Of a stretch of DNA of 64,000 nucleotides, positions 35,585 to 47,880 are shown piece by piece. Position 1 is the first letter of the stretch. Each line of letters opens with the position of its first letter. This stretch comes from Phoronis australis (Eukaryota > Phoronida > Phoronidae): assembly GCA_002633005.1 (NCBI GenBank), contig NMRA01000097.1, positions 509,721-573,720 of the forward strand, read 5' to 3'. The position numbers and the translations under genes are program-made. The notes under the pieces are model-generated. The model was not told where the DNA came from. It did no database searches and saw only the letters and a program-made list of their open reading frames with translations.

Positions 35585-35679
35585 CAATAAAGTTGCGCTG
35601 TCTCTACTGGAATTGTAGTTCTTGTAGTAGTAATGTCTGATGTTAGCGACCGGGACTTCGTCACATTCTTTATAGGGCG
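35585..35679 (-). CDS. CTHRC1-like domain, N-terminal exon, first copy
   Basis: A short exon not visible as a long open frame. The acceptor is CTTCTTCCCTTACACAG and the donor is GTAAGT at 35579-35584. It reads PYKECDEVPVANIRHYYYKN then YNSSRDSATLL and is 95 nt, entering in phase 1 and leaving in phase 0. Those are the phases needed between the cysteine-rich exon (ends phase 1) and the core exon (starts phase 0). The YK-x-C start parallels the NYKQC that precedes the conserved core in CTHRC1. The call rests on strong splice sites, phase and position; sequence similarity is weak because this part of the family is variable. Confidence 0.75.
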
Positions 35680-37259
35680 CTGTGTAAGGGAAGAAGGCCT
35701 TTTAATGCCAATGTCCAATATTAGGATGTTTAGTTAATACTAATGAGTTGGCAATAACAAGATATTCCTTCATATATGCATGTGTTCATATACAATCGAC
35801 AACATTGATGCAAGCTTGTCTGTTGGCAATAAAACTACTGTAGACAACAAGCAACACATGGTGGCCGAACAAATAACTGTTACATATGGTTTATAGCGTT
35901 TCACGGTCCGTCTCAGGCATGCCTAAAATCATTAACCACGCCACCCTTTGACTAGTGAATTTGTCTCCTGTGAAGAGGACGGGTCACAATCTATGGCGCA
36001 GACAATGTATCTTCCCATCCTGGAAAGGTACAAGACCATCGAGAGACAACTATGTATGATAATTCCACACAGCAAAACACTATTCCGTTTCTTAATATGG
36101 GATGTGAAACCTAATGAGCTGAGTCCAGCTCCTCAACAGCAAGGTTAAAGGTTATGTGTTTATTTTTTAAATGGCTTGACACGACATATCTTCTTAATTA
36201 TTGATTAAGGTGATAAACAGGAGGCTTATTTTTGAAATCAAGTGATTATTGATAACTTCTACAAGCAAGTTAAAAGCAAAAAATAAATTTGGTGACACTT
36301 ATTAGAGTATACATGCATATATTTCCAAAGAAAAGAAGTCTATTTGTTTTCTTCCGTTGAAAAAAATGGGCAAACTGGCTTAAATATGCATTAACTCAAC
36401 TCTTAATGTCTTTGTGAATATATTCGTGGTTACTTATCTAACAAATTTTCCGTAACTGTAACAAAATGGACATCTTCTTGCTACATTCTCAAAGAACAAT
36501 TTCTGGAATTTTTGTTATTTTTAATTTGATTATAACTAAAGGTAATTTGTTGACCAATGTGTTTTATATTTTAGTTTGAAGTTCATTGCGACATATATTA
36601 AAGTTAATTAGGTAATTTAAGATTTTCCAGTTCGAAGAAATAAAAAATCATGTTCTACTTGTTGTACGACAGCACTAGACTTTAAAACCAGGTCCAGGCA
36701 CAATCAATTGTGTTGAGGAACACATCCTGCGAACAAATGTATATATTTTTAAAGTTGTTGTCCGTCTAATTGTTTGTGTTGGCATATTGCCTAACATTTG
36801 TGGCTGACCCTTGCTCACCCAGACAACAGTACCCATGCATGTGACATCAGCTTTGAGACTCACATAATGTTAACTCCCAGTTAACTGTTCTTCTTACAGT
36901 ATTTGGAAGAGATTCACTAATTTAGGTAAGTACCCATTTGATTACCTAAACAGATAATTGTATACTTGAATTAGGTAATTGGAGACAATACTTTTTGTGG
37001 ACATAAGCACATCTGACGGCAGTAGTTATTCACATAAAACATTATAAGATGTATAATAAGGCCTAAGAGTCCAATTTTCTGACAGCTCCATACCGATAAA
37101 TAATATCCACAAAACTACCCTTTAATTCCGCAGTACCTTATTCCAAAGCCCAAGTTGTTTGAGCAATGCCTTGGTCCAGACTCACCTATTAGTTACATGT
37201 ATTGTCTGACAACCCATTGTTCTAAAACGTTACCCACTGTCCTTAAAGCATTTGAGATA
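35680..37259. other. no gene recognised; part of a 7.5 kb intron
   Basis: AT-rich with no supported feature. Confidence 0.45.
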
Positions 37260-39885
37260 ACGTACATTTTGTGAATAACCGGCCACAGCCACAATTAATA
37301 GAGAGACTTCAAAGACGGCTGGTTACCCGAGCTGGAACGATACGTCAACATTCGTTATATCAATGTTCGGGTAGAGCTGGTTCCTTCCTTCAAGCCTCGC
37401 ACTTGACTCAAACAAGATATGCAAGTCAGGTGACAGCTCTGTCTCTAGCAAAACTCCAGTGAGAAGCATTTATTTTTGCTGGAAAGGAAGGTGCTGTTAT
37501 GAACCAACAGTCTTTCTCTTGCTGGAAAAATGAAAGCTCATCCAGAAGTTCAAATTTTGATATCTGTAATGTTATCTTACATGTCCAGTTACTGATATTG
37601 ATGCTCCTTTGTATTCATCGGGAATGCAATTTGTCGCTGTACATTGATGCAGCCTTCAAAATTATGCAAGATATGTCCCTGTCCACATTCAAGACACGAA
37701 AGCTTTGCCAGATATCGTAGGGCGGCGTCTGAAGAATCACTGTTAGTTTTCAAAGACACGGCAAAGATTCTGTTCCAATTGACAAGGCGCATGAACAAAA
37801 TATTATGGATTAGTCAAAGACAGTGTTGAAGATATTGGATAACCTGTAAATCCAAACGCTTTGCCAAAATGGATAATGTTTGGGCCCGAGCTAGAGATGT
37901 TGCTGACTTAGTTAGAATGTCAATATGTTTTTGAAGACAACTGTGAGGAGACGAGCCACCGTGAAGAGTCAATCCTTTCAGAAAAAAACTTAGAGAACTA
38001 TCTGAACACTTTGTGTAGGGTAATTTTTCAACCAAATGAAACCCTGTCCTTGACCAGTGTGATGAATTTATGACGATAGATACGTTTGGGATGTATTGAT
38101 GGCCCTACAAGTTTAACACTATCAAAGTGACTGGTAAGCAGCAACATGACAATTAGACGCAATTGAAAAATTACAGTCAATAAAGACTTCTACATGTACA
38201 TGTATCTAAAATTCAAGTATGTTGTTTTCAAAACAGCTAGTGGGAATACAGAGTGATACAGCAACGCCTGAATGATATAAAAAAGACTGCATCTTATTCG
38301 TGAGCCAGAACGACAGTCTCTGGGCCCGGTCTCCAATCTTTTTACTCAAAATGGAACTCGAAATTAGGTTTGGCATTTTCTACTCTACTTTTGGGCGAAC
38401 TCAAGATAAGTGTTTATTATTCTATGCTCGAGTACACAATAACTTACGTAGATAATTTGTTGCCCTTAGTTCACGGTTTGTAAACCCAATATTAAAGCAA
38501 TAAGTTCGAGTTTGAACTCGAAATTTAGAGTTTTTACTCGAGTTTGTAGAACAAAGATAAGGGTATTCAAGGGCAAACTTGAACTAGAAACTCCTATGCA
38601 TAAACTATAATGTATTAAAGCACAGTCTGATAACCAATTATCTTAAGTTCGCTCAAAAGGAGTAGAGAAATTGCCAAAAATAATTTCGAGTTCGTTTCGA
38701 GTACAAAGATTAGAGACCGGGCCCTGTTTACCTTCACAGAAGTCACAGTTGCTTAACACGTTGGAATTTACAGACATTCATAAATACGTAGGAGCCAAAG
38801 TCTTTGATGGACCACCTATTGGGCATAGCTTTTCTCCAAAGGATTAAGCGACACCCGGCAAATTCAATGAAAACTTTTATAAGTGGGCAAATTCTAACCT
38901 TCACAAATACAATTGAGTTGACATGAGTTTGATGCTTATACTGAAGACAGCTTCAAGGCCACCACAAGATCTGCTTGAGGTTCGTATGACCTAACACCAA
39001 AATTTCACCCCAAACGCGACTGTCTCTGATCTTCCAGACTTTTTTGCAAAACTCGATGAATAAAGAGGACCTGTTCATGCTGTTACCTGAAAATACCTAT
39101 GCAATCTCCTGTCCTTCATGAAAAAATTACAAATTATGTTTCCCATGGTCAGTCTTCTTTGATTTTGTTATGACACACATGTACGCCACCTTGCGATGAT
39201 GAGGAGGCGGAAACCCGCATGTTCTTGCACATTGCGGGCGCTTTGATCAAAGGTAATCGAATGATACTAGTTCTACGGTGGATACTCATGTTGTCATTTT
39301 TGTCAATAGTGTCTTTGACGACCTTTGATACGATTGTGTATAGCGCTACACATGTTCCATGCCTTAACAGGCTTTCCAATTGTATGCAAAAAGGAAAAAA
39401 ACAGCATGGGAGACGTGAAAAGCCTACCCTGGTGCTTAGCAGGTATCCTCGTATCCAACAATCACCATTGACGGTCAGGGTTTCAAAGAAATTAAGACGT
39501 TATCATACTTGCTATATGATCGTAAAGACAATTCAATAGTTTACGAAGAGAGCTTTTCTGCTGAGAAGTTCAGCTCATGCCAAATCTACTGCCTACCCAG
39601 TCTGCTCTTATTAAAGATGTTAGCAAATGCTTGTGTCAAGCTGGCATATGGCCGAACAGTCTTATGGTCATCGTCCACGGGAAACGAAGTCCAGAGGGGT
39701 TTGGATAGCAGCGAGACACGGACCTACAATAGACACCCTCCTTGACCAACATGGCTGAAGTCTCTAAAGCCTGTCAACAGCTCATTTATTGAGAATATAA
39801 AATTGTATCACTATGCGGCAAAAATATCGATGTAAAGGCAACTCCTAAGCATGTACAGCACTGCAATTGCCTGGAAACGTTTAAG
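37260..39885 (+). pseudogene. Decayed copy of a multi-copy (transposon-like) cnidarian reading-frame family
   Basis: Pieces in different plus frames follow the order of a large uncharacterised protein family that I know from coral, anemone and Hydra gene sets, where it occurs in many copies. The pieces are VPIDKAHEQN (about 37760-37800), VNPNALPKWIMFGPELEMLL (about 37850-37905), DQCDEFMTIDTFGMY (about 38055-38100), NSMNKEDLFMLLPEN (about 39055-39100), and DDEEAETRMFLHIAGALIKG followed after a frameshift by STVDTHVVIFVNSVF (about 39195-39320). Near the end are EVSKACQQLI (about 39755-39785) and a cysteine-poor remnant of a CKC-rich tail. The EEADTR..H / TVDTDVVV pair is the most conserved part of the family. 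There are many frameshifts and stops plus a MITE insertion at 38320-38726. The family's function is unknown; its copy number suggests a mobile origin. Confidence 0.65.
38320..38726. mobile_element. Foldback MITE with GGGCCCGGTCTC ends, copy 1
   Basis: About 405 bp made almost entirely of two inverted arms of about 180 bp. The outer ends are GGGCCCGGTCTCCAATCTTT and AAAGATTAGAGACCGGGCCC. Inside each arm are repeats of ACTCGAAA/TTTCGAGT, and GAACTCAAGATAAGTG faces its inverse. It interrupts the multi-copy-family pseudogene. A second copy is at 57551-57966. Confidence 0.85.
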
Positions 39886-41559
39886 GTTTGTTATGGACCA
39901 AAACAACGGCCTATAATGTTAATTGAATTCTGTGAACTGCAGTGACAATTTAACATTAAACCGTTTTACCGTGTTGATAGTATAAGCAGTTTACACTCGG
40001 TTTACAACACTGTGAATATGAAGGTAAGAGCTCGAAGCACATGAGCGACGGACAGTAGTCAAAGCTGGCCTCTGAGTTTTTGATAGTCTGTCAAGTTCTA
40101 TACATAATTGGCCTCTTTATGATAATGTCAACTGAATGTTCATTCTCATTGTTCAACTTAATGTAAATCTAGTTAAGTTTTGGTTAGAAAACTTATTTGA
40201 TATTGTATTATTAGTTTTGAACAGGATCAAAATAGATTCTTTTGTTAAAATTGCAGTTGGTTAGTTAAAGTTTGGTGGCCATACACATGTATTGGATCTA
40301 TTCAAATTAGGTGTCATAACGTTATGAGGAAAACATTTCAAAATGTCATTTTGATAGATTTCTAGATGATATAGTGCCATTACTTAGCTTTAAAATGCGT
40401 TATCATCTCTCAAGCAACCATACACTGGGTTACGTGGTGACCATTTTGTTTTTCGAGATTTGACCTTGATCTTAACCTCAAAACTTGACCAAGCCACCCC
40501 CGTGTGATTCAGCCTTTCACGAAGTACCAGTGTGCCAAATTGGTGCTTTAATCCGAGGTGCAAAAGTTTTTGGGTTAATGGCCTGGACTACTTACGTGTT
40601 CTATTACTTATGCATTGTGTTATCTTGAAAAGACTATATTCGTGCGGTCTAGCCATACTCGCAGGAGACTAGCTTTAAGCTCCGCAGTAATTAAGTAGAA
40701 TGGCATGATAAAGTACGTGCAGATGCGCTCATATTCTCAGAGATTTTGTGTTCGAGTTGTTTCTTTTTTGTTTCCACAAGTAGTTCCGTGGAGTGCAAGT
40801 CAAACTTTGTCAAACAACCTCACCAGGAAGCGGCAGTGAAAGATTTTGCACTTAAATGTAATACGGCAAAAAGCGTGCTCATATACAACTGTAGCGATAA
40901 GGCAAGAGAAAGAAAGAGAAAATGGGTATAATGCGAAAGCGAATTCTGGGGCGGCACTTGTACATACCATACATTAGCTACGTTACGAAAATTTCACAAG
41001 CGATGGGCCAGTATGGCGAAAATTCTTTTCGAATGTACAACAATAGAAAGTTCTCTTCGGTGGGTCTCCGATATCGTAAGCGATATGGGCGAACATTTTG
41101 CCATAAATTTGGGCAAAACCTTGGATAATTCGGAAAAATAGCAAAAAATCGAACAGCGTGTTATGTAATTACAAAAACAAGGGTATGTGTAATTGGATCA
41201 ACAACGAGTGTGGGATTAGATTAAAAATGATAACTCAATTGTTCATGATGTAAACTTGGTAAATATTCTTTTAATGTTTTGCAACGGTACCCTAGCAACA
41301 TTTGGCTAACTCAGCCAAAAATATGAGAAAAAATGTTAAGATATTAAACATTGACCAAAAGTTTAGATTGGCAAGTTTGAAGGCCACTCTTTAGGAGCAA
41401 TATCAAATGTCGAAATAATGGCAATATTCTGTTACCCTATTAACGTATTCACCTATATCTTCAAGCTTAACCGTTGATTTGTCTCCACGCTGATGAACAT
41501 TGCAGATTACGTTGAAGTGAATGAACAGTAATTGATAATCACATTGCATTTGTCGGCCC
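39886..41559. other. no gene recognised; intron
   Basis: Short unconserved frames only. Confidence 0.4.
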
Positions 41560-41715
41560 CTGAGAGACAGAATGTCCGAGGAAATGGGACAAAAGTCCAG
41601 TAAATAAGCGCAAACGCGCAATTCACACTGGTGCTCCCGTTTTTTTATTTTTAGTCCGCCCGCCATTTTGTTAGCAAAAGGTCCAAAACGTCAGGAATTA
41701 GAACCCAAGAAGCTC
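41560..41715 (-). repeat. GAGCCCCC-hairpin repeat family, copy 3 (partial)
   Basis: Shares ACAAAAGTCCAGTAAATAAG, GCGCAAACGCG and the following GTCCGCCC...TTAGCAAAAG block with 21690-21800. The palindromic GAGCCC end is missing. Confidence 0.6.
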
Positions 41716-43226
41716 AAGTCGCGGTCAAATCAGGATTCCAGGAATAAATAAGGAAATTTACTTATCAACAGATTAGACAAATAAAAATAAGATACAAAGC
41801 ATTGCTACAGTGCACACGCGCACAAAAACTGGGTCTGTCATTTTCCCGCCGCAAGCGATTGAACCAATCAGATGACCAATGACGCAAACCTTTCGAAAAC
41901 AAGCCTGGTTTTTAGGGAGTCTGTTACTGCTCTCTATATTTTCAAAACTTTAATGTTATAGTTAATTTATTTGTTGTACATCTCAATGAGGCTAGTTCAT
42001 ATAATAAGCATTTAACACGATTAATACATTGTAGAAGCAAACGTTATGCACTATCAACATGAGACAAAAACTGTACACCCCTTTATTAAAAATGGATTAA
42101 AGGTTAGAAACAATGGACGAGAACGTAGACAAGTTTCCATCACTTGCAACGTCGGTTTTCTATATATACATAAACGTTGGAGAAGAACATCAGTTTGGTG
42201 ACTGCAACACGGAATCGTACGAAGGCGAAACTTTTCGAAATTTGATTCGTTGTGTTGTCTTTCATTTGTTCCTTACAGTTCAGGATTAATTGGGGATACA
42301 GGAACAAGAACTGAACGAGGCAGGGTTTGTGGTAACGATGGTGAACGGTAATATCTATTTAAGGTATTATAACTGCCATCGATATTGTCATCTGCTCTGT
42401 TTTCATCCAGCCGTCCCTGATGAAAACTTGAATGAAGAGGTCCTTCAGTACTTGAGTGAGCACGGTACACTGTGTGATTTATGTTGAACTATTCAATTGT
42501 TCTTTTAAGAACCATTTCACGCTATACCTAAGGCTGATGCACAATACAACCAACGGCCCTTTTAAGGGCCACTCAACTCTTCCAAGAAAAACTGCTCACT
42601 TGAGAACGTTGAATTATAAGCATGCAAAGGTTAAACTAATCAAATCGTTGCAGAGGCGCATTTTTAATTCGAACAAAATTAATATTTTCTAAGCCAAAAA
42701 CTTTATATAAGTATCTTTTGCATTCACAGGTACTCCTTGGAAATTGTGCACAAACATGTTTTCATAGTTTTCTCGGTAGGCCTATGTGAACCATAAATCA
42801 CAAACTGTCCGATAACTATGCTGCTACATGTATGCTATTTAGCAAGCAGACGACATAATCAGTCGGCACCGAAGTTTGAATTTTGTAATTAATCACCAGT
42901 AGCATTGCCAAAAGTGCTCACGATACCAACACTTCTACTATTGAAAGACTTTGAACATCGGTTCAATGCCGAAATTAATATTATTTTCGTTGTACTGGAC
43001 AGTAAAGTTGATGCAAATATTTCTCGTCAAAATCCACTAACCGGAAACTGCACCAGAAAATGTGGCGGCGCCTCTTGGCTAGCACTTATGAACTTACTAC
43101 CGCGACCAACGGCCCGTGGTCGTAATCTGCTCTTGAACTATACAACCGTTAAGCAGAAGAACTTTTAATCATCAGAACCACCTAGGGAAGCTAAGTCTCA
43201 GATTTGTAATGGTAGGAAAGACTTAC
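41716..43226. other. no gene recognised; intron
   Basis: A plus-strand pair of frames (42113-42487) looks protein-like (KFPSLATSVFYIYI; PDENLNEEVLQYLSEHG) but has no recognised domain and no consistent splice model. Confidence 0.35.
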
Positions 43227-43338
43227 CCACGCAGACTCCCGCCTTGTTAGTGCAGTCTTTAACACAAGCCTGGCTTCCGTCTGTGCAATTCGCGATCGTG
43301 CATTCGGTGTTCGAACCAGCCTTGGTGTTGACGTTGCC
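43227..43338 (-). CDS. Cysteine-rich linker exon of the mosaic gene
   Basis: A compact exon with a clean acceptor (TTTTTTCAG) and donor (GTAAGT at 43221-43226). It reads NVNTKAGSNTECTIANC, TDGSQACVKDCTNKAG and VCV: five cysteines in 37 residues, typical of a secreted disulphide-bonded segment. It enters in phase 0, which matches the end of the PAN exon, and leaves in phase 1, which matches the exon at 35585-35679 (the junction encodes Ala). I cannot assign a named domain; it is too short for a full EGF module and lacks that spacing. Confidence 0.82.
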
Positions 43339-45232
43339 CTGAAAAAATCGATATTGTACGTCTACGTCCAAAATTATATGAATGGGTAAGTTCTGGGATC
43401 GCTTTTATCGTGGTGCGTCACCAGTTTCCGAATACCGATTTCGACCGTTAAATATTAGAGTGCAATCCATTCAAATGCAAACCCACGTCTGAGAGCTAAA
43501 AATTGCAAAAAAAAATATAAATCTGCAGGCTAAACAATATTTCTACTGCCAATTGAAAACAATCAATCTAGGTATTGTTATGATTGAGTTCTTACAAAGT
43601 TTACTTGACACTTGACAACCAAATTGCACATTTCAGCTGAATTTGTATTCATGAAATCAAAGGCCAGACTTTAGCCCTTTATCACTGTAACTTGTACTTA
43701 TCACCTACTAATTTAAAGTGTCAGTATGTTTCAATTTCCTGTATCCTTACAAATTATTTAGTTTGTGTTTGTGTACTTTAATTCAGTGGTTCCATAAATC
43801 TAATGTCGTCACAAGTGAGAGGGGCAATATTAATTTATTTGAAAATTATATTTCTTTTACAAAAATTGTAACACTATTTGTCAAAATTCATCTTAGACAT
43901 TCTGAAATGTTCTATTTAATTGATGCTGTTGTTTTACTTCGAGTTTATTTTTTACAGCTTTTACACGTGATATGGTCAATTAACACAATTAATCAAATAA
44001 TTGCCTCACGTACATGTAAATGTTCAAACTCTGTAGTCTTCACGAAAATTTATACTTTTCTAAAGTAGAATTCCGCTGTAGCGTGTCAGTCTGATCCACA
44101 AGAGCGGTGAGATTTTTTGTCTGTGAGCATACTACGGGGAGTTCGAGACAACTAAGTTTGAACAGACGAGACCTCTTCAAACAAACTTTACACCTTTTCA
44201 AAATAACATGTGAGTATACGGGTATTTTACATGGCGTTTTTAAAAAATATATCAAGACAAGATGAAAATCTCATTTTGGATTTGAAAGTCAAACGCCGAA
44301 TGTCAAGTTATTTTAGATATTGCTGGTTTTGTTGATAGAATAGAAAGCTACTGCTACGGTTAGAGATTCTAATTTATGCAAAATGAAAGTTATTTGCTTC
44401 TAGACTTCACAAGTGAGATGATTCGAAAGTAAGTAGAAGTTGATCTTGCCATGATTTTTTTTTTCAATGAAAACATAATGTGTCGAGTAGTGTTGGCTTC
44501 ATAGAAAGGATAGTTCGTTTGTGACGGTAAACAGCCTCAAAAAGTTGTAATTGCGTGTCAAAAGAGGCCACGTATGCCCCAAGCATGGTCTCTATGGATT
44601 AACGAAATGTTGTTGCTCAGAAAACTGTGCCCTGTTGTATGAAACAGTTCTGTATACGGATTAAACCGAGTTCACTAAAGCTTCAGCGTGTCTGTGTCGA
44701 TCTGTGCTGAGAGGTCTTACTTTTCACCAGTTTATAACCGTTATGAGTTTCTCGTTGACTGGAGACATTTCCTTATGATATAAGTAAAAACACTTTCAAT
44801 AACAATGAAATTGGAAATTAATTTCAATCATTCAATTAGCACAAATGCGTACACGATTTAAGCAAATTAGTTTAGACTATTTCGTGCAGCTGGGCACACA
44901 TCTCGCCAGCGTAAAAGCCTTTCTACCCATTCCAATCTCCCGTAACGCTACGTACATGGTGCAGCGACTTTGTATGCGACAATCACAGTGCGCAAAACTG
45001 AGTCGCATATTAATACTTTCCTGAGTCGAAACAAATACTTGCAAGTCGGAATGGTCTCTTTCAAACGACAAGGTCGTAAAAATGTGTTGGATAGCATGTA
45101 ACCACGCGGTTTGTCGTAAAAGACAATTGTAACGGAAATCGTAGACTGTTAATCGGAGTTGTAAACAAGGTTTGACGTGTCACAATTTGACGGAGTCTCT
45201 AAATAACGAGTATGTTCAACCACACAACTCAC
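43339..45232. other. 1.9 kb intron
   Basis: Between the PAN exon and the cysteine-rich exon. A plus-strand 116-codon frame (43718-44068) is AT-driven, hydrophobic and without a domain. Confidence 0.55.
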
Positions 45233-45625
45233 ATGTTCCCATATCCTTTTTACAACTTGATTTGATTTGAAGTTCTTTATTACTATCTTGCTAGCAAGAT
45301 TTCCTCCCTGGATCCCCGTTTTTCCATGCGACTCCATATTGTGATAACGTTCCTGGGACAAGTAACACACTCCTCTATCGTGTTCGTAAGAAGCCGAGGT
45401 GCAAGCTGTCTTTCTCATGCAGTAGAGCGCACACTCAATTTTGCTTTTTGTGCCAGTGTGTTTCGCGAAGTATGACTGTGAAAACAAGGCCGTTATACTC
45501 GTAGCAGAGCACGTGAGTCCCAGCGAATTGTCGCAGCAAGTTTGGATTGTTTCTCCAAATAGTGTGTCTGACTGACAAAACTTAACCAGCATTAAAAACA
45601 ACGTTGTCCAAACGTACAAAAACAT
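45233..45625 (-). CDS. First coding exon of the mosaic gene: signal peptide plus PAN/apple domain
   Basis: The start chosen is the ATG at 45625, because it opens a classic secretion signal, MFLYVWTTLFLMLVKFCQS; the open frame extends 13 codons further up but without an ATG. After the signal comes a cysteine-rich part (QTCCDNSLGLTCSATS), then a PAN/apple core: SKIECALYCMRKTACTSASY, DRGVCYLSQE. The C-x3-C-x5-C pattern and the C-x-L strand fit PAN. The exon is 131 codons and ends in phase 0 at a GTGAGT donor (45227-45232). PAN/apple domains mediate protein or carbohydrate binding outside the cell. With the downstream CTHRC1-like and FN2 modules this suggests a secreted matrix or adhesion protein. 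Confidence 0.88.
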
Positions 45626-47138
45626 GTCACTTGTTTTCAGCAATGCTACTGAGCGACTGATCACAACGAGCAGTTTCTCGGCTTAAATAAACAGAATGTC
45701 ATTCGTTGATATCCAGGATACGTAACGATCTCTATTCTGTTTCTAATTTAATGACAATGATCAGGTAAATTAAACCTAACTAACATTAATCGCGCCATAT
45801 TCTAAATGTAGTCGAAACCGCTGAACTGATAACAAGCAGCTTGTAACGGGTATACATGTATTAATAAGTAATACACTGGTAATTTTGATCACCAAGCTTT
45901 GATACAATATTCGTCATATTGAGCACGATTTTAGCATGTGGACACGTAGTGTTTAAAGTCGTGCAATGAATTTTCCGCGCCATTTTTGCTTTGGAATAAA
46001 TAGAAACGGTCCGCACTTCACCCCTTCAGGAATTTCAAGCAGAAACTGCCGCCGCTATGTTGCATAGCAACCAACCTATACCTCACCACAAGACAACTGA
46101 ATTGTTGTAAACGTTCTCGATCGTTTTTAATACAAATAGCGGGAATCACATTTATTTCATTTGTTACCTATGAAATGGTGTACAGAAAAACAGACGCATA
46201 CTGATCAAACGCATGCAAACTCAAACCGGGATGACAGGTACCAAACCGCTATTGAACCGGTCATTAGTTAAGTAGATGAGCTAAACATATCAAATGTGAA
46301 TATCATAGTTCTTATGAAAGCATATTAATAAAATTTGCTAATGGAATGACCGTCACTACAGGTAGACAGGGCTACGTCGAGGGTACATGTAGCATACATT
46401 ACGGGATTTCACATGTCTCTTTGATGACGAACTACGTTTCCAGTAAAAAGGCCCTCGTTCTCCAGGAGCTTAAAAGTTCTACATGTATGTTTCAGCTTAA
46501 TTCAATCTGTGTATAGCTTAGCATCATCCACAATAACCGAATATGGCTGAACGTATGAAAACCTGTTCACAACTCGAAGTCAGAAGTCACAAACCATGAC
46601 CTGCTCCCCCAGACAGAAAACAAATTTGTTTGTAATCAAATGTCATACTATTGTAAAGGCAAAAGACAGATGTCAATAGTGTCTTTGAAAAACAAGACGC
46701 AGGTGGTAAATGGAGCGACATCAGTGGCAATATATTTTGGGCGGAACACGCTTGAGAAACGTTAAGGTATGACTTCAAGCTAGTTCAGCATGAAGACTTC
46801 GTTGACCAGAATGCGGCAGCTAGAATCCCAGCATGTGTAAGAGTCGTTGTAGCTTTAACCAAGAAACGTCTGTACGTAAAATCTTATGTTGCAGCTTCCT
46901 GATGGAAGGTCGCAGACACGGCAACTGAAAAGACATAGAATGTGTGCAATCAGGTTTAAGTGGCGAATGTCAAACGATGTCTGAGTAATCCACAGTCTTC
47001 ATCACTCAAGAGTAAAAAGTAAACTCCTGAACTGGAGAAACGGGGTTGTACCTGGGTATTGTAACACCGAAGACACAATACATATAAAACAAGCTATCAG
47101 TCTGCTCTGACCAGTACAACCGTTAAATAACCAAGCTC
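45626..47138. other. Upstream flank of the mosaic gene; nothing recognised
   Basis: Would hold the promoter and 5' UTR of the minus-strand gene. No clear TATA box or initiator can be supported, and no other gene is seen. Confidence 0.45.
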
Positions 47139-47880
47139 AGCGCGGGAAACCGAGGCCGGGTTCGAACCCGTTTCGCAAGAGTTTTGAGTCTTCAACTTAA
47201 CCGCTGCGCCACTCAGCAGCTGACGTCATCGAACGTGGAAATAGAATACTTAAATGAGGACGTGCAATAATCACATATTCAACATACGGCACTGCACCGA
47301 CATGTATACGCTACGAAAAATAAAACGCACATTCTCAATAAAAACGACATCATTACTCAGCAAAATTCATCTCTCATTTCCTCTCACTTGTAAATCATCG
47401 ATCTCCAGTGTGAATGCGGGTCACGTGCCGTCGGGATCCTTTGACTTTAGCATTATACTCAGTAACCAGACGTAACGCACTTGAGCAGACGATACTTTCA
47501 CGATCGAAATGTATCATTATAAAATGTTTAGTAAGCTAGACTAGTTGCTTTAAACCTGTTTTATGTATTCACTTTATTTCTATTTTGTCTAAATTTTCAA
47601 TTGGCTTTGAGCAAAACAGTATTTAAAAATAACTCGGAGTTTCTTAAAAGGTCACGACCTTTGACCCCGAGCCTCTGACATAGAAACTAGGTACAAACCT
47701 AGGCGAGTCAGAAAGGTAGACCAATTCATTGCATTGTTTCTCCTTCATCATGTGGTATAAATAGATTACTTCATGTTTTCAGTCGTCATCCTCCGTACAT
47801 GTATATCTTGATCCGTTATAGGATAATTATCCAAAATTCTTCGGGGTTAAAGATCACGGGTGTAGAATAAATTTGTATTG
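47139..47880 (-). repeat. tRNA-promoter repeat, copy 3
   Basis: Starts GCGGGAAACCGAGGCCGGGT and follows copies 1 and 2 (5867-7560) through GCTGACGTCATCGAACGTG, GAATACTTAAATGAG, the TTTGACTTTAGCATTATACT block and the TGTGGTATAAATAGATTAC end. The B box (GTTCGAACC on the minus strand) is intact. It lies 40 kb from the tandem pair, showing dispersal. Confidence 0.75.

Noticed and set aside
42113-42487. Two consecutive protein-like plus frames with an acceptor-like tract between them
   Set aside because: The frame after the tract hits a stop at once; no domain and no consistent splice model.
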